In this document: positions 43,746 to 52,311 of the stretch, in pieces
How positions within the stretch are numbered: position 1 is the stretch's first letter
Layout: each line of letters starts with the position of its first letter
Source: Georgenia satyanarayanai
GTDB lineage: Bacteria > Actinomycetota > Actinomycetes > Actinomycetales > Actinomycetaceae
DNA length: 64,000 nt
Direction: 5' to 3'
NCBI RefSeq assembly: GCF_023715365.1
Contig: NZ_JAMBNZ010000003.1
Span: 186,001 to 250,000 of the forward strand
The notes under the pieces: generated by a model
Told to the model about the DNA's origin: nothing
The model's database searches: none
The model's input: only the letters and a program-made list of their open reading frames with translations
Translations under genes and position numbers: made by a program

Positions 43746-44834
43746 TCAGCGGCGCAGCACGTCCCGCAGGGCCGCGAGGACGAGGGCGACGGCGGCGTCG
43801 TCGGCGTTGGGTCCCATGAGCCCGATGCGCCACACGCTGTCCGCGTACCGCCCCGCCCCGGCGCCGATCTCGATGCCGTACCGCTCGAGCAGCTCCCGGC
43901 GCACCGCGGCGGCGTCCACGCCGTCGGGGACGACGACGGTGGTGAGCTCGGGCAGCCGGTACCCCTCCGCGGCGAAGAGCTCCAGGCCCATCTCCTGCAG
44001 CCCCTCCTGCAGCCGGTGGCCCGCCCGCTCGTGCCGCGCCCACACCGTCTCCAGGCCTTCGTCGAGAATCCGCCGCAGCCCGCCGTGGAGGCTGGCGACC
44101 ATCGCCGTCGGCGCGGTGTGGTGGTAGGTGCGTGACCCGCCGGCGGTGCCGCCGACGTATCCGCCGAGCAGACCGAGGTCGAGGTACCAGGACCGCGGCG
44201 TCTCGACCCGCCGCGCGAAGGCGCGGTCGCTGATCGTGAAGGGCGCGAGGCCCGGCGGGACGCCGAGGCACTTCTGCGTGCCGGCGTAGCCGATGTCGAT
44301 GCCCCACTCGTCGGCACGCAGCTCGATGCCGCCGATGGAGGTGACGGCGTCGACGAGCAGCAGCGCCTCGCCCTTGAGCCGACCGAGCGCGGCGACGTCG
44401 GAGCGCACCCCCGTGGACGTCTCGGCATGGACCATCGCGACGATCTTCGGGGCGGGGTGCGCGGCGGCGACGCGCTCGACGTCCACCGGCTGCCCCCACT
44501 CGTGCTCCACGCGCGCCACCTCGGCGCCGCAGCGCCGGGCCACCTCACACATCCGCTCACCGAAGAGCCCGTTGACGGCGACGACGACGACGTCGCCCTC
44601 GCTCACCGTGTTGACGAGGGCGGCTTCCATGCCGGCCGAGCCGGTGGCCGACAGCGGCAAGGTGCGCGCGTTCTCCGTCTGCCACACCTCGCGGAGCATC
44701 GCGCAGGTCTCGTCCATGACGCGGATGAACTCCGGGTCGAGGTGCCCGAGCAGCGGGGCGGCGAGCCCCGCCGTCGCCTCCGGGTAGGGGTTGGTGGGGC
44801 CGGGACCGAGGAGGTGACGGGTGACGAGAGGCAT
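43746..44834 (-). CDS. Class V aminotransferase (alanine-glyoxylate/serine-pyruvate type), 362 aa
   Basis: A PLP enzyme of the cytoplasm. The N-terminal HLLGPGPTNPYPEA and the middle HAETSTGVRSDVAALG, LLLVDAVTSIGGIELRADEWGID and AGTQKCLGVPPGLAP (PLP Lys about 188) are the family hallmarks. The C-terminal WRIGLMGPNADDAAV completes it. It could act in glycine/serine metabolism or purine salvage; no pathway neighbours narrow this. ATG at 44832-44834. Confidence 0.9.
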   Translation of the reverse strand: MPLVTRHLLGPGPTNPYPEATAGLAAPLLGHLDPEFIRVMDETCAMLREVWQTENARTLPLSATGSAGMEAALVNTVSEGDVVVVAVNGLFGERMCEVARRCGAEVARVEHEWGQPVDVERVAAAHPAPKIVAMVHAETSTGVRSDVAALGRLKGEALLLVDAVTSIGGIELRADEWGIDIGYAGTQKCLGVPPGLAPFTISDRAFARRVETPRSWYLDLGLLGGYVGGTAGGSRTYHHTAPTAMVASLHGGLRRILDEGLETVWARHERAGHRLQEGLQEMGLELFAAEGYRLPELTTVVVPDGVDAAAVRRELLERYGIEIGAGAGRYADSVWRIGLMGPNADDAAVALVLAALRDVLRR

Positions 44835-44891
44835 GGCCCCTGTCTATCCCCGCCGCCACGGCCGCACAAGCACCCGTAGCCTGGACCGACC

Positions 44892-45416
44892 ATGGCACTC
44901 GCCGTCTGCCTGCTCCTCGACCAGGCGGACGAGCGTGCGCTCGTCCGCCTGTGGCGGCGGGTCGAGGCCGCCGGTGTGCCGAGCATGGCCACCCACACCC
45001 ACGGCGCGCACCTGCCGCACCTGTCCTACGCGGTGCTCCGGTCCTATGACGTCACCGCCGTCCAGGACGCGGTCGCGCCGCTCCCCGACGGCGGTCCGCT
45101 CACCCTTCACCTGAGCGCCGTCGCCACCGCGCCGCGCGGTCGGGTCTGGCTCGTGCCCGCGGCGTCCGCCGAGCTCGTCCGCCGCCAGCGGGCGGTGGTG
45201 GAGGCGGTGACGGCGACGGGTGCCGAGCTGCACCGCCACTACGTACCCGGCCGCTGGCTGCCGCACCTGAGCCTGGTGCCCCGCGCCCGGCTCGTCGACC
45301 TGCCGGTGGTGGCCGAGGCCGCCTACGCGGTCCTGCCGTTCGAGGTGCACGCCACCCGGGCCGCCCTCATCGACAGCGCGACCGGCGAGCGGTGGCCGCT
45401 CGGCACACTCCCCTGA
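44892..45416 (+). CDS. 2'-5' RNA ligase/phosphodiesterase superfamily protein, 174 aa
   Basis: A 2H phosphoesterase-like fold: the two His-x-Ser motifs are LPHLSYAVL (about 44-52) and LPHLSLVPR, which would bind the 2'-3' phosphate. True members act on cyclic phosphates in RNA; this divergent one has no assigned substrate. The start lies 9 bp after TAGCCT (44877-44882), suggesting a very short or absent leader. Divergent from the aminotransferase gene. Confidence 0.75.
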   Translation: MALAVCLLLDQADERALVRLWRRVEAAGVPSMATHTHGAHLPHLSYAVLRSYDVTAVQDAVAPLPDGGPLTLHLSAVATAPRGRVWLVPAASAELVRRQRAVVEAVTATGAELHRHYVPGRWLPHLSLVPRARLVDLPVVAEAAYAVLPFEVHATRAALIDSATGERWPLGTLP

Positions 45417-45441
45417 AGGCCCCGCGGCTAGTGTCGGTGAC

Positions 45442-45642
45442 GTGGACAGCGACGACGAGCGCAGCTATCTCAAGGCAATGCTCGTCGTCACGGTCGCCCT
45501 GGGCATCGTCACCGCCGTCGTCGCGGTCCTCGTCGCGGTCTTTCCCGGCGGTGGTGGGGACGACGAGCCGACCTCTCCGGGGACAACGGCCCCTGCGGCC
45601 CCGGGGTGGCCGGTGCCCGACGGCGCCCCGGCCGGCCCGTAG
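45442..45642 (+). CDS. Small single-pass membrane protein, 66 aa
   Basis: A short charged N terminus (MDSDDERSYLKA) is followed by one hydrophobic helix, about residues 13-35 (LVVTVALGIVTAVVAVLVAVF), and a Gly/Pro/Thr-rich outer tail. Family not recognised. The GTG start lies 7 bp after TAGTGT (45429-45434), fitting a leaderless mRNA. It is 25 bp downstream of the RNA-ligase-like gene. Confidence 0.65.
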   Translation: MDSDDERSYLKAMLVVTVALGIVTAVVAVLVAVFPGGGGDDEPTSPGTTAPAAPGWPVPDGAPAGP

Positions 45643-45653
45643 GGCAGGGACGC

Positions 45654-46667
45654 TCAGCCGCCGACGGCGTTGACGGCCGCGGCGAAGACCCGCGGCAGCC
45701 GCTGAGCCGCCGGGACGAGCAGCGGCCGGGCCGGGGACGCGCCGACCGTGAGCAACGTCTGGGTGAGCAGCCGGTGGCGGCGCACGATGCGGCGCCACTC
45801 TCGCTCGTACCCGGCCGCGTCCCCGGCGACGACGGACCGCACCGCCGCCTGCGCCTGCGCGAGCGCCAGGCTGATCCCCTCCCCCGTCAGCGCGTCGACG
45901 TAGCCGGACGCGTCCCCGACGAGCAGGACCCGCCCCTCCACCCGCTGCCGTGAGGCCTGCCGCAGCGGGCCGGCGCCGCGCACGGTGGAGGCGGGCTGCG
46001 CACCGGCAAGCCGCTCGAGCAGCTCGGGAAACTCGGCGAGCTGCTCCTCGTACGGCGCGCGCCGGGAGGTGAGGATCGCGACGCCCACCTCGTCGTCGGC
46101 CACCGGTGTCACGTAAGCCTCGCTGTGCGCGGCCCAGTGCACCTCGACGTGGTCCGTCCACGGCGCCAGACGCACGTGGCGCCGCAGCCCGTAGCGGGCG
46201 GGCCCGGGCGTCCGCGCCTCCAGGCCCAGGGCGCGCCGCAGCGGGGAGTGCAGCCCGTCGGCGACGACGACGTACCCCGCCGTCTCGCCGTCGACGACGA
46301 CGCCGCCCGGCTGGTTCCGCACCTCGCGGACCCGCCCCTGCTCGATCCGCACGCCGGCCTCGAGCACCGCCTCGCGCAGCGCGCGGTGCAGCTCGGTGCG
46401 GCGCACCCCTCGACCCGCCGGGCCGCGGAAGCGGGTCTCGGCGCTCCGTCCCGGCGCGCAGTAGCGGATCCCCACGATCTCCCGGCCCGCCGGCCCGACG
46501 CCAAGTGCCGCGAGGTGGGCCACCCCGGCGGGCATGACCCCCTCCCCGCACGCCTTGTCGACGACGCCGGCCCGCGGCTCGCGCACGACGACGCTCAGCC
46601 CCGCCGCCGCGGCGTGCAGCGCCGTGGCGAGCCCGGCCGGGCCGCCACCGGCGACGACGACGTCCAC
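45654..46667 (-). CDS. FAD-dependent oxidoreductase (geranylgeranyl-reductase/hydroxylase-like), 337 aa
   Basis: A flavoprotein of the PHBH/GGR group. The dinucleotide fold AGGGPAGLATALHAAAAG is at the N terminus, CGEGVMPAGVAHL follows, and the second FAD motif is VLLVGDASGYVDALTGEGISLAL. In the type III PKS operon it probably oxidises or reduces the polyketide product, as the SrsC-type hydroxylase does in phenolic-lipid pathways; that is an inference from context. The GTG start is one base after the methyltransferase stop. No signal peptide. Confidence 0.85.
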   Translation of the reverse strand: MDVVVAGGGPAGLATALHAAAAGLSVVVREPRAGVVDKACGEGVMPAGVAHLAALGVGPAGREIVGIRYCAPGRSAETRFRGPAGRGVRRTELHRALREAVLEAGVRIEQGRVREVRNQPGGVVVDGETAGYVVVADGLHSPLRRALGLEARTPGPARYGLRRHVRLAPWTDHVEVHWAAHSEAYVTPVADDEVGVAILTSRRAPYEEQLAEFPELLERLAGAQPASTVRGAGPLRQASRQRVEGRVLLVGDASGYVDALTGEGISLALAQAQAAVRSVVAGDAAGYEREWRRIVRRHRLLTQTLLTVGASPARPLLVPAAQRLPRVFAAAVNAVGG

Positions 46668-46668
46668 C

Positions 46669-47205
46669 TCAGCGACCCGCCGGTACCGCGGTGGCCAGGG
46701 CCTGGTTCTCGGTGCGGACCCGCACCGTGAGGAGCGCCGCGTTGGCCACCGTGAAGACGAGGGCGGTGACCCAGGCGTCGTGGACGAGGGGCAGCGCGAA
46801 GCCCTCGACGACGACGGCGACGTAGTTCGGGTGGCGCAGCCACCGGTGGCGGTAGGGCCCGCGGGCCACGAGGGGCAGGTCGGGCACGACGATGACCCGG
46901 GTGTTCCACCGCGGCCCGAGCGTCGTGATGCACCACCAGCGCAGCGCCTGGGACCCGAGGGCGAGCGCGAGCATGACCCACCCGACCGCGGGCACGAAGG
47001 GCCGGTCGGCGACCCACACCTCGACGAGGCAGCCGACGAGGAGACCGGTGTGGAGCACGACCATGACCGGGTAGTGCCCGGCGCCGCTCTCCTTCCCACC
47101 GCGGGCGAAGGCCCAGCGGGCGTTGCGCGTGGCGACGACGAGCTCGGCGAGCCGCTCGAGCGCGACCGCACCGACGAGCACGGTGAACAGGACCTGCGAC
47201 GTCAT
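46669..47205 (-). CDS. Isoprenylcysteine-carboxyl-methyltransferase-like membrane methyltransferase, 178 aa
   Basis: An integral membrane methyltransferase with about four hydrophobic segments. The cofactor-side motif is GPYRHRWLRHPNYVAVVVEGFALPL, the RHPxY block of ICMT-like enzymes. Members of this family next to type III PKS genes are thought to O-methylate phenolic lipids or pyrones. It starts with an ATGA overlap with the PKS stop and is followed directly by the flavoprotein gene, so the three form one operon. Confidence 0.85.
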   Translation of the reverse strand: MTSQVLFTVLVGAVALERLAELVVATRNARWAFARGGKESGAGHYPVMVVLHTGLLVGCLVEVWVADRPFVPAVGWVMLALALGSQALRWWCITTLGPRWNTRVIVVPDLPLVARGPYRHRWLRHPNYVAVVVEGFALPLVHDAWVTALVFTVANAALLTVRVRTENQALATAVPAGR

Positions 47206-48257
47206 CGGGCCTCCAGGAGCACCATCTCGAGACTGAACCCCGGTCCCATCGCCATCATGAGCCCGTGGCTGCCAGGGGCGGGCTGCGCGTCCAGCGCCGC
47301 CCGCAGGATGTGGAGCACCGACGCCGAGGAGAGGTTGCCGACCGTCCGGAGCGACTCCGTCGTCAGCGCGAGCGCCTCCAGCGGCAGGCCGAGGGTCTCG
47401 GCGAGCGCATCGATGACCTTGGGGCCGCCCGGGTGGCACACCCACCACCCGATGTCGGCGACGGTGAGCCCGTGCTCCGCGAGGAAGGCGACGACGTCGG
47501 CCCCCACGTTGTCGCGCACGAGGTCGGGGACCTCGGCGCCCAGGACGATCCGCAGACCCGTGGAGCGCACGTCCCAGCCCATGACGCCCTGCGTCCCGGG
47601 GTAGAGCCGGCTCGCGGCGGCCACGATCCGCGGCAGCCCCGCCGTCGCGACGCCGGTGGAGGTGGCGACCAGCGCGCCGGCGCCGTCACCGAACAGGCCG
47701 CTCGCCACGAGGTTCGCACCCGAGGCGTCCCCCCGCTGGACGGTGAGCGAGCACAGCTCGACGCTGACGAGCGCACCGACCGTGCCCGGCCGGCCGGCCA
47801 GCAGGTCGTGCAGCCGCGCGGTCCCCGCGGCGCCGGCCATGCAGCCGAGCCCGACGATGGGCAGCCGCACGACGTCCCGCCGCAGCCCGACCTTCTCGGC
47901 GATGCGCGCCTCGAGGGAGGGCACGGCCAGGCCGGTGATGGTCGTCGAGACGATGAGGTCGAGGTCCTCCGGGGCGAGCCCCGCGGAGTCCAGGGCCCGT
48001 GTGAGCGCCTCGGCGCCGAGGTCGACGGCGGCGGCGATGAAGGCGTCGTTGGTCTGCCCGAAGTCGAGCAGCTCGGCGTACTGCTCGAGCGGCAGGGCCA
48101 CGTGGCGGCCGTCGACGCCGCAGCCGGCGTGGATGCGGCGGATGAGCCGCTCCCCGCGCGCGTCCAGGCCGATGATGTCGACGAGCGCGTCGGTCAGCTC
48201 GCCCTGCGAGTAGCGGTACTCGGGCAGCACCGGCTCGACGGCGAGCAGCTCAGTCAC
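47202..48257 (-). CDS. Type III polyketide synthase, 351 aa
   Basis: A chalcone-synthase-like enzyme that extends an acyl-CoA starter with malonyl-CoA to give a resorcinol, pyrone or similar ring. The triad is present: Cys in VGLGCMAGAAG (about 139), His in WWVCHPGGPK (about 275) and Asn in TVGNLSSASVL (about 308). GTG 48257 is preferred over GTG 48284: TACTCT lies 6 bp upstream on this strand, with no ribosome binding site, as in leaderless genes. It heads the PKS-methyltransferase-flavoprotein operon. The starter acyl group cannot be told. Confidence 0.92.
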   Translation of the reverse strand: MTELLAVEPVLPEYRYSQGELTDALVDIIGLDARGERLIRRIHAGCGVDGRHVALPLEQYAELLDFGQTNDAFIAAAVDLGAEALTRALDSAGLAPEDLDLIVSTTITGLAVPSLEARIAEKVGLRRDVVRLPIVGLGCMAGAAGTARLHDLLAGRPGTVGALVSVELCSLTVQRGDASGANLVASGLFGDGAGALVATSTGVATAGLPRIVAAASRLYPGTQGVMGWDVRSTGLRIVLGAEVPDLVRDNVGADVVAFLAEHGLTVADIGWWVCHPGGPKVIDALAETLGLPLEALALTTESLRTVGNLSSASVLHILRAALDAQPAPGSHGLMMAMGPGFSLEMVLLEAR

Positions 48258-48286
48258 AAGCCGAGAGTACGGGCTAGCCTCCACGG
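48258..48286. promoter_or_regulatory. Overlapping divergent promoters, both apparently leaderless
   Basis: On the plus strand TAGCCT (48275-48280) is followed by 6 bp and the UbiA GTG. On the minus strand TACTCT (complement of 48264-48269) is followed by 6 bp and the PKS GTG. Both match TAnnnT-N6-start without ribosome binding sites. The two promoters share 29 bp, so they must compete or be co-regulated. Confidence 0.5.
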
Positions 48287-49090
48287 GTGCCCGTCATCGC
48301 CGCGCTCGCCCGCGCCAGCCACCCGGCGCCGACCATCGTCGTCACCGCGCTGGCAGCGCTGCTGGCCGTGGGGGCGGGCCACGGGCCGGGCGGCACGCTG
48401 CTCGTCGGCCTGGCGGTGCTCACCGGCCAGCTGTCGATCGGCTGGTCCAACGACCTCCTCGACGCCGCCCGTGACCGTGCCGTCGGGCGGGTGGACAAGC
48501 CGCTGGCGACGGGGGCGCTGAGCACGCGGGTGGTCGCGCTCGCGCTCGGCCTCACCCTGGCGGCCACCGTCGCCCTCTCCCTCGCCCTCGGGGCGCGCGC
48601 CGCCCTGGCCCACCTCCTCCTCGTCGGTGGCGGGTGGGCCTACAACCTCGGCCTCAAGTCCACGGTCGTCTCGTGGCTGCCCTATGTCGTCGCCTTCGCC
48701 GCGCTGCCGGTGGTGCCGTGGCTGGCGCTGGACCCGCCGGTGCTGCCGCCGTGGTGGATGCCCGCCGTCGGCGGGCTGCTCGGGGCCGGCGCGCACGTCG
48801 TCAACGTCCTGCCCGACCTCGCCGACGACGCCGCCACCGGGGTCCGCGGCCTCCCCCACCGACTCGGGGCGCGGGCCTCGGGGGTGCTCGCCGTCGTCGT
48901 CCTCCTCACCGGCACGGCCGTCGCCGTGCTGGGCCCAGGCGGTCCGGTGCCGGTGTGGGCGTGGGCGGTGCTCGCCGGCGCCGGCATGCTCGCCGTCGTC
49001 TCCCTCGGGCGGCCCGGCCGCGCGCCCTTCTACGCGGCGATGGCCATCGCGCTGGCCAACGTCGTCGTCCTCCTCGTGCGGGCGGCCTGA
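48287..49090 (+). CDS. UbiA-family prenyltransferase, 267 aa
   Basis: A membrane prenyltransferase with about eight hydrophobic segments. The two Asp-rich motifs are WSNDLLDAARDRAVGRVDKP (first, NDxxDxxxD) and NVLPDLADDAATGVRGLPHRLG (second). The order UbiA beside type III PKS, methyltransferase and flavoprotein suggests it prenylates the aromatic product. An alternative is menaquinone or tocopherol-type synthesis, but no such genes are near. GTG start, leaderless. Confidence 0.88.
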   Translation: MPVIAALARASHPAPTIVVTALAALLAVGAGHGPGGTLLVGLAVLTGQLSIGWSNDLLDAARDRAVGRVDKPLATGALSTRVVALALGLTLAATVALSLALGARAALAHLLLVGGGWAYNLGLKSTVVSWLPYVVAFAALPVVPWLALDPPVLPPWWMPAVGGLLGAGAHVVNVLPDLADDAATGVRGLPHRLGARASGVLAVVVLLTGTAVAVLGPGGPVPVWAWAVLAGAGMLAVVSLGRPGRAPFYAAMAIALANVVVLLVRAA

Positions 49091-49091
49091 C

Positions 49092-49610
49092 TCAGCCGCC
49101 GACGTCGTGCAGGTGGTGCAGGACGTCGTGGAGGAAGTACTGGCTCAGCGTGCGCACGGTGAAGGGCGAACCGTTGCTGCGCAGCCCGCTGCGCTCCCAC
49201 CGGTCTTCGGGGACGCCGGCGAAGTCCGCTCCGACGGCTCGCGCGTTCGCGGCCAGCTCCTCGGCGACCGCCGCCGGCTCCTGCTCGCCGTACCGTCCCG
49301 CGACGGCTGCGGCGTCCTGGTCCCAGTTCGGGAAGGTCGGGTCCTCCTCGGTGAGGACGAGGTGGAGCCGCTCGCGGAACACCGCGCACACGTCCCGCAC
49401 GTGCGCCGCGTACTCCAGCGGTGACCACGTGCGCTCGTCCGGGCGCCGCGCGACGTCCGGGCGGCGCAGCACCGCCTCCCAGCGCACGACGGCGTCCTCG
49501 AGCACCTGCGCCGTCGTCGCCGGCGTGTGCGCGGCTGCCTCGGTGCCGCACTCGGGGCAGGGGCGCTGCAGCACCCACGTCCAGTCCTTGGTGTCCGGGT
49601 CGATCGCCAT
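49092..49610 (-). CDS. DinB-superfamily protein, 172 aa
   Basis: A four-helix DinB-like protein with WSPLEYAAHVRDVCAVFRERL and the late FLHDVLHHLHDVGG His cluster, giving three His for a metal site. The N-terminal CPECG suggests an extra zinc-binding pair. Function unknown. The ATG at 49608-49610 is chosen over 49619, which only adds MRG. The stop lies one base from the UbiA stop (convergent). Confidence 0.8.
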   Translation of the reverse strand: MAIDPDTKDWTWVLQRPCPECGTEAAAHTPATTAQVLEDAVVRWEAVLRRPDVARRPDERTWSPLEYAAHVRDVCAVFRERLHLVLTEEDPTFPNWDQDAAAVAGRYGEQEPAAVAEELAANARAVGADFAGVPEDRWERSGLRSNGSPFTVRTLSQYFLHDVLHHLHDVGG

Positions 49611-49681
49611 GCCCCGCATCGTCCCGCGCGCGGCCAGAGGCGTCCAGTAGCCTCACGGGACCACCGCGGGAGGGAGACGAC

Positions 49682-50182
49682 ATGAAGGCGCTCGTCGTGT
49701 ACGAGTCCCACTTCGGCAACACCGGCCGGGTGGCCCGGGCCGTGGCCGAGGGGCTGCGCACCGGCGCCGACGTCGAGGTGCTCGACATCGCGGACGCCCC
49801 GCAGCTCAGTGAGGTCGATGTCGACCTCCTCGTCATCGGCGCCCCCACCCACGTCCTCGGCCTCAGCCGGCCGGACTCCCGCCGCGAGGCGATGGAGCGC
49901 GCCGGGGAGGACGAGGAGCCGCGGCCAGGTGTCCGCGAGTGGCTCGAGGAGGCCGGCGAGCTCACCGTGCCGGTCGCCGTCTACGACACCCGCACCCACG
50001 AGTCGAAGCTTCCCGGCAGCGCCGCCCGCGCCGTCGTGCGGCGGCTGCGGCAGCGCAAGGTGCCGGTCGTGGCACCCCCCGAGCACTTCGCCGTCCACGG
50101 CAGCGAGGGGCCGTTGGCCGACGGGGAGGAGGAGCGTGCCACCGAGTGGGGCCGCGGGCTCCTCATCCTCCCCGGCGCCTAG
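49682..50182 (+). CDS. Flavodoxin-like protein, 166 aa
   Basis: An FMN-binding fold: the phosphate loop is YESHFGNTGRVARAV (about 7-21), then DLLVIGAPTHVLGLSRPDSR. The C-terminal half is less typical of flavodoxin and matches the actinobacterial flavodoxin/nitric-oxide-synthase-like group. Electron partner unknown. GGGAGGG precedes the ATG; TAGCCT (49648-49653) is a likely -10. The stop codon overlaps that of the convergent aldo/keto reductase in CTAG. Confidence 0.82.
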   Translation: MKALVVYESHFGNTGRVARAVAEGLRTGADVEVLDIADAPQLSEVDVDLLVIGAPTHVLGLSRPDSRREAMERAGEDEEPRPGVREWLEEAGELTVPVAVYDTRTHESKLPGSAARAVVRRLRQRKVPVVAPPEHFAVHGSEGPLADGEEERATEWGRGLLILPGA

Positions 50183-51189
50183 GCGAAGCGCGTCTCCGGC
50201 ACGTTCGTCAGGGACGGGTCGCGCACGACCGAGTCCCCGAGGATCTCGTCGATCCGGGTGAGGATCTCGGCCGGCAGCTCCACCCCGGACGCCGCGACGT
50301 TCTCGGCGACCTGCTCGGGGCGCGAGGCGCCGATGATCGCGGCGGAGACGCACGAGTTCTGCAGCACCCACGCGACCGCGAGCTGCGCCATCGACAGGCC
50401 CAGGTCCTCCGCGACGGGACGCAGCTCCTGGACGCGGGTGAGGAGGACGTCGTCGTGCACGTCGCGGTCGATCATCTGGGCGCCGCCCTTGGAGTCCGCG
50501 GCCCGCGAGCCGTCCGGGACGGCCTGGCCGGGTCGGTACTTCCCGGTGAGGATGCCCTGCGCAACAGGGGAGAAAACGATCTGCCCGATGCCGAGCTCGC
50601 GCGAGGCCGGAACGACCTCCTCCTCGATGACCCGCCACAGCATCGAGTACTTCGGCTGGTTCGAGACGAGCTGGAAGCCGAGCTCGCGGGCCATGGCGTG
50701 GCCCTCGCGGAGCTTGTCCGCCGGCCACTCCGAGACGCCGATGTACAGGGCCTTGCCCTGGCGGACGATGTCGGCGAAGGCCTGCATCGTCTCCTCGAGC
50801 GGGGTCTCGACGTCGTACCGGTGGGCCTGGTAGAGGTCGACGTAGTCGGTGCGCAAGCGGCGCAGGGACCCGTCGATGCCGTCTCGGATGTGCTTGCGGG
50901 ACAGGCCGGTGTCGTTGGGGCCCTTCTTCCCGATGGGGAAGTAGACCTTGGTGAAGATCTCGAGCTCGTGGCGTGGGAGGCCGGCGAGCGCGTCGGCCAG
51001 CACCTCCTCCGCGCGGGTGTTGGCATAGGTGTCGGCGGTGTCGAAGCTCGAGATGCCGGCGTCCAGCGCGGCGTGGACGCAGCGCGTGGCGACGTCGTTC
51101 TCCACCTGCGAGCCGTGGGTGAGCCAGTTGCCGTAGACGATCTCCGAGATCTTCAGACCGCTGTTGCCGAGGTACCTGTACGCGACCAT
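50179..51189 (-). CDS. Aldo/keto reductase (Kv-beta/YghZ-like), 336 aa
   Basis: An NADPH-dependent carbonyl reductase with a TIM barrel. Catalytic residues are visible: Asp/Tyr in FDTADTYANTRAEEVL, Lys in EIFTKVYFP and His in LYQAHRYD. The NADP-binding end is AAIIGASRPEQVAEN. The ATG at 51189 gives the canonical VAYRYLGNSGLKIS start; GTG 51195 adds two residues. Family members reduce aldehydes and methylglyoxal, but the substrate is not assignable. Confidence 0.9.
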   Translation of the reverse strand: MVAYRYLGNSGLKISEIVYGNWLTHGSQVENDVATRCVHAALDAGISSFDTADTYANTRAEEVLADALAGLPRHELEIFTKVYFPIGKKGPNDTGLSRKHIRDGIDGSLRRLRTDYVDLYQAHRYDVETPLEETMQAFADIVRQGKALYIGVSEWPADKLREGHAMARELGFQLVSNQPKYSMLWRVIEEEVVPASRELGIGQIVFSPVAQGILTGKYRPGQAVPDGSRAADSKGGAQMIDRDVHDDVLLTRVQELRPVAEDLGLSMAQLAVAWVLQNSCVSAAIIGASRPEQVAENVAASGVELPAEILTRIDEILGDSVVRDPSLTNVPETRFA

Positions 51190-51313
51190 GGTCACAACCT
51201 ACCGGCCCCGCGGCGCCGGCCCGTCACCCGCCGCCTGAGACGGCATTCTCATATACCGGTCACGTCCAGTACGCTTCGACGACGCGAAAACGTGCCCCTG
51301 GAAGGACCTCCCG

Positions 51314-52306
51314 ATGACGCGCACCTCCCTCCGACTGGCCGGTGCCCTGGCCGCCACCGCCCTCCTCCTCGCCGCCTGCGGAAACGACGGCGGCTCCAGC
51401 GACGGCAGCACCCCGGGCGACGACGCCCAGACCTACTCGATCGGTGTCACACAGATCGCCGCGCACCCCTCGCTCGACGCCTCCCTCGTCGGCTTCAAGG
51501 CCGCCCTCGAGGACGCCGGGCTCGACGTCGAGTACGACGAGGAGAACGCCCAGGGCGACCAGTCCACCGCCATCTCGATCGCGAGCGGCTTCGCCTCCGC
51601 CGGGCACGACCTCGTCCTGGCGATCGCCACGCCCACCGCGCAGGCGGCCGCGCAGGCGATCACCGACGTCCCGATCCTCATCACCGCCGTCACCGAGCCG
51701 GAGGCCGCGGGCCTCGTCGACAGCTGGGAGGCGCCCGGTGCGAACCTCACCGGCACGAGCGACCTCAACCCGGTCGCCGAGCAGCTCGGACTGCTCGCCG
51801 AGATCGCGCCGGACGCCCAGACCGTCGGCATCGTCTACAGCTCCGGCGAGGTGAACTCCGAGGTGCAGGTCGAGCTGGCCCAGGAGGCCGCGGCCGAGCT
51901 CGGCCTGGAGGTCAAGACCGCCGCGATCACCAACTCCGGTGAGGTGCAGCAGGCCGCCGACTCCCTCGACGTCGACGCCTTCTACGTGCCCACCGACAAC
52001 ACCGTCATCCAGTCCTTCGAGGCCCTGCTCCAGGTGGCCGAGTCGAAGTCCATCCCGCTCGTGTCCGCCGACGGCGACACCGTGGAGCGCGGCGCGATCG
52101 CCACCTACGGCATCGACTACGAGCAGCTCGGCTACCAGACCGGTGAGATGGCCGTGCGCATCCTCACCGAGGGCGCCGACCCGGCCGAGATGCCCATCGA
52201 GACGCTCACCGAGTGGCCGCTCGTCGTCAACCCGGCCGCCGCCGAGCGGATGGGCGTGACGCTGTCCGACGAGCTCGTCGGGCGCGCCGACACCGTCATC
52301 GAGTAG
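51314..52306 (+). CDS. ABC substrate-binding lipoprotein (TrpX-like), 330 aa
   Basis: The binding protein of an importer of the ABC_sub_bind family (PF04392-type). A lipobox LLAAC (Cys22) follows the signal peptide. The body shows YSIGVTQIAAHPSLDASLVGFKAAL, TAQAAAQAITDVPILITAVTEPEAAGLVDS and AIATYGIDYEQLGYQTGEMAVRIL, the standard family markers. In Streptococcus such systems take up tryptophan; the ligand here is unproven. GAAGGACC precedes the ATG. First gene of a three-gene operon. Confidence 0.9.
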   Translation: MTRTSLRLAGALAATALLLAACGNDGGSSDGSTPGDDAQTYSIGVTQIAAHPSLDASLVGFKAALEDAGLDVEYDEENAQGDQSTAISIASGFASAGHDLVLAIATPTAQAAAQAITDVPILITAVTEPEAAGLVDSWEAPGANLTGTSDLNPVAEQLGLLAEIAPDAQTVGIVYSSGEVNSEVQVELAQEAAAELGLEVKTAAITNSGEVQQAADSLDVDAFYVPTDNTVIQSFEALLQVAESKSIPLVSADGDTVERGAIATYGIDYEQLGYQTGEMAVRILTEGADPAEMPIETLTEWPLVVNPAAAERMGVTLSDELVGRADTVIE

Positions 52307-52311
52307 CACCC

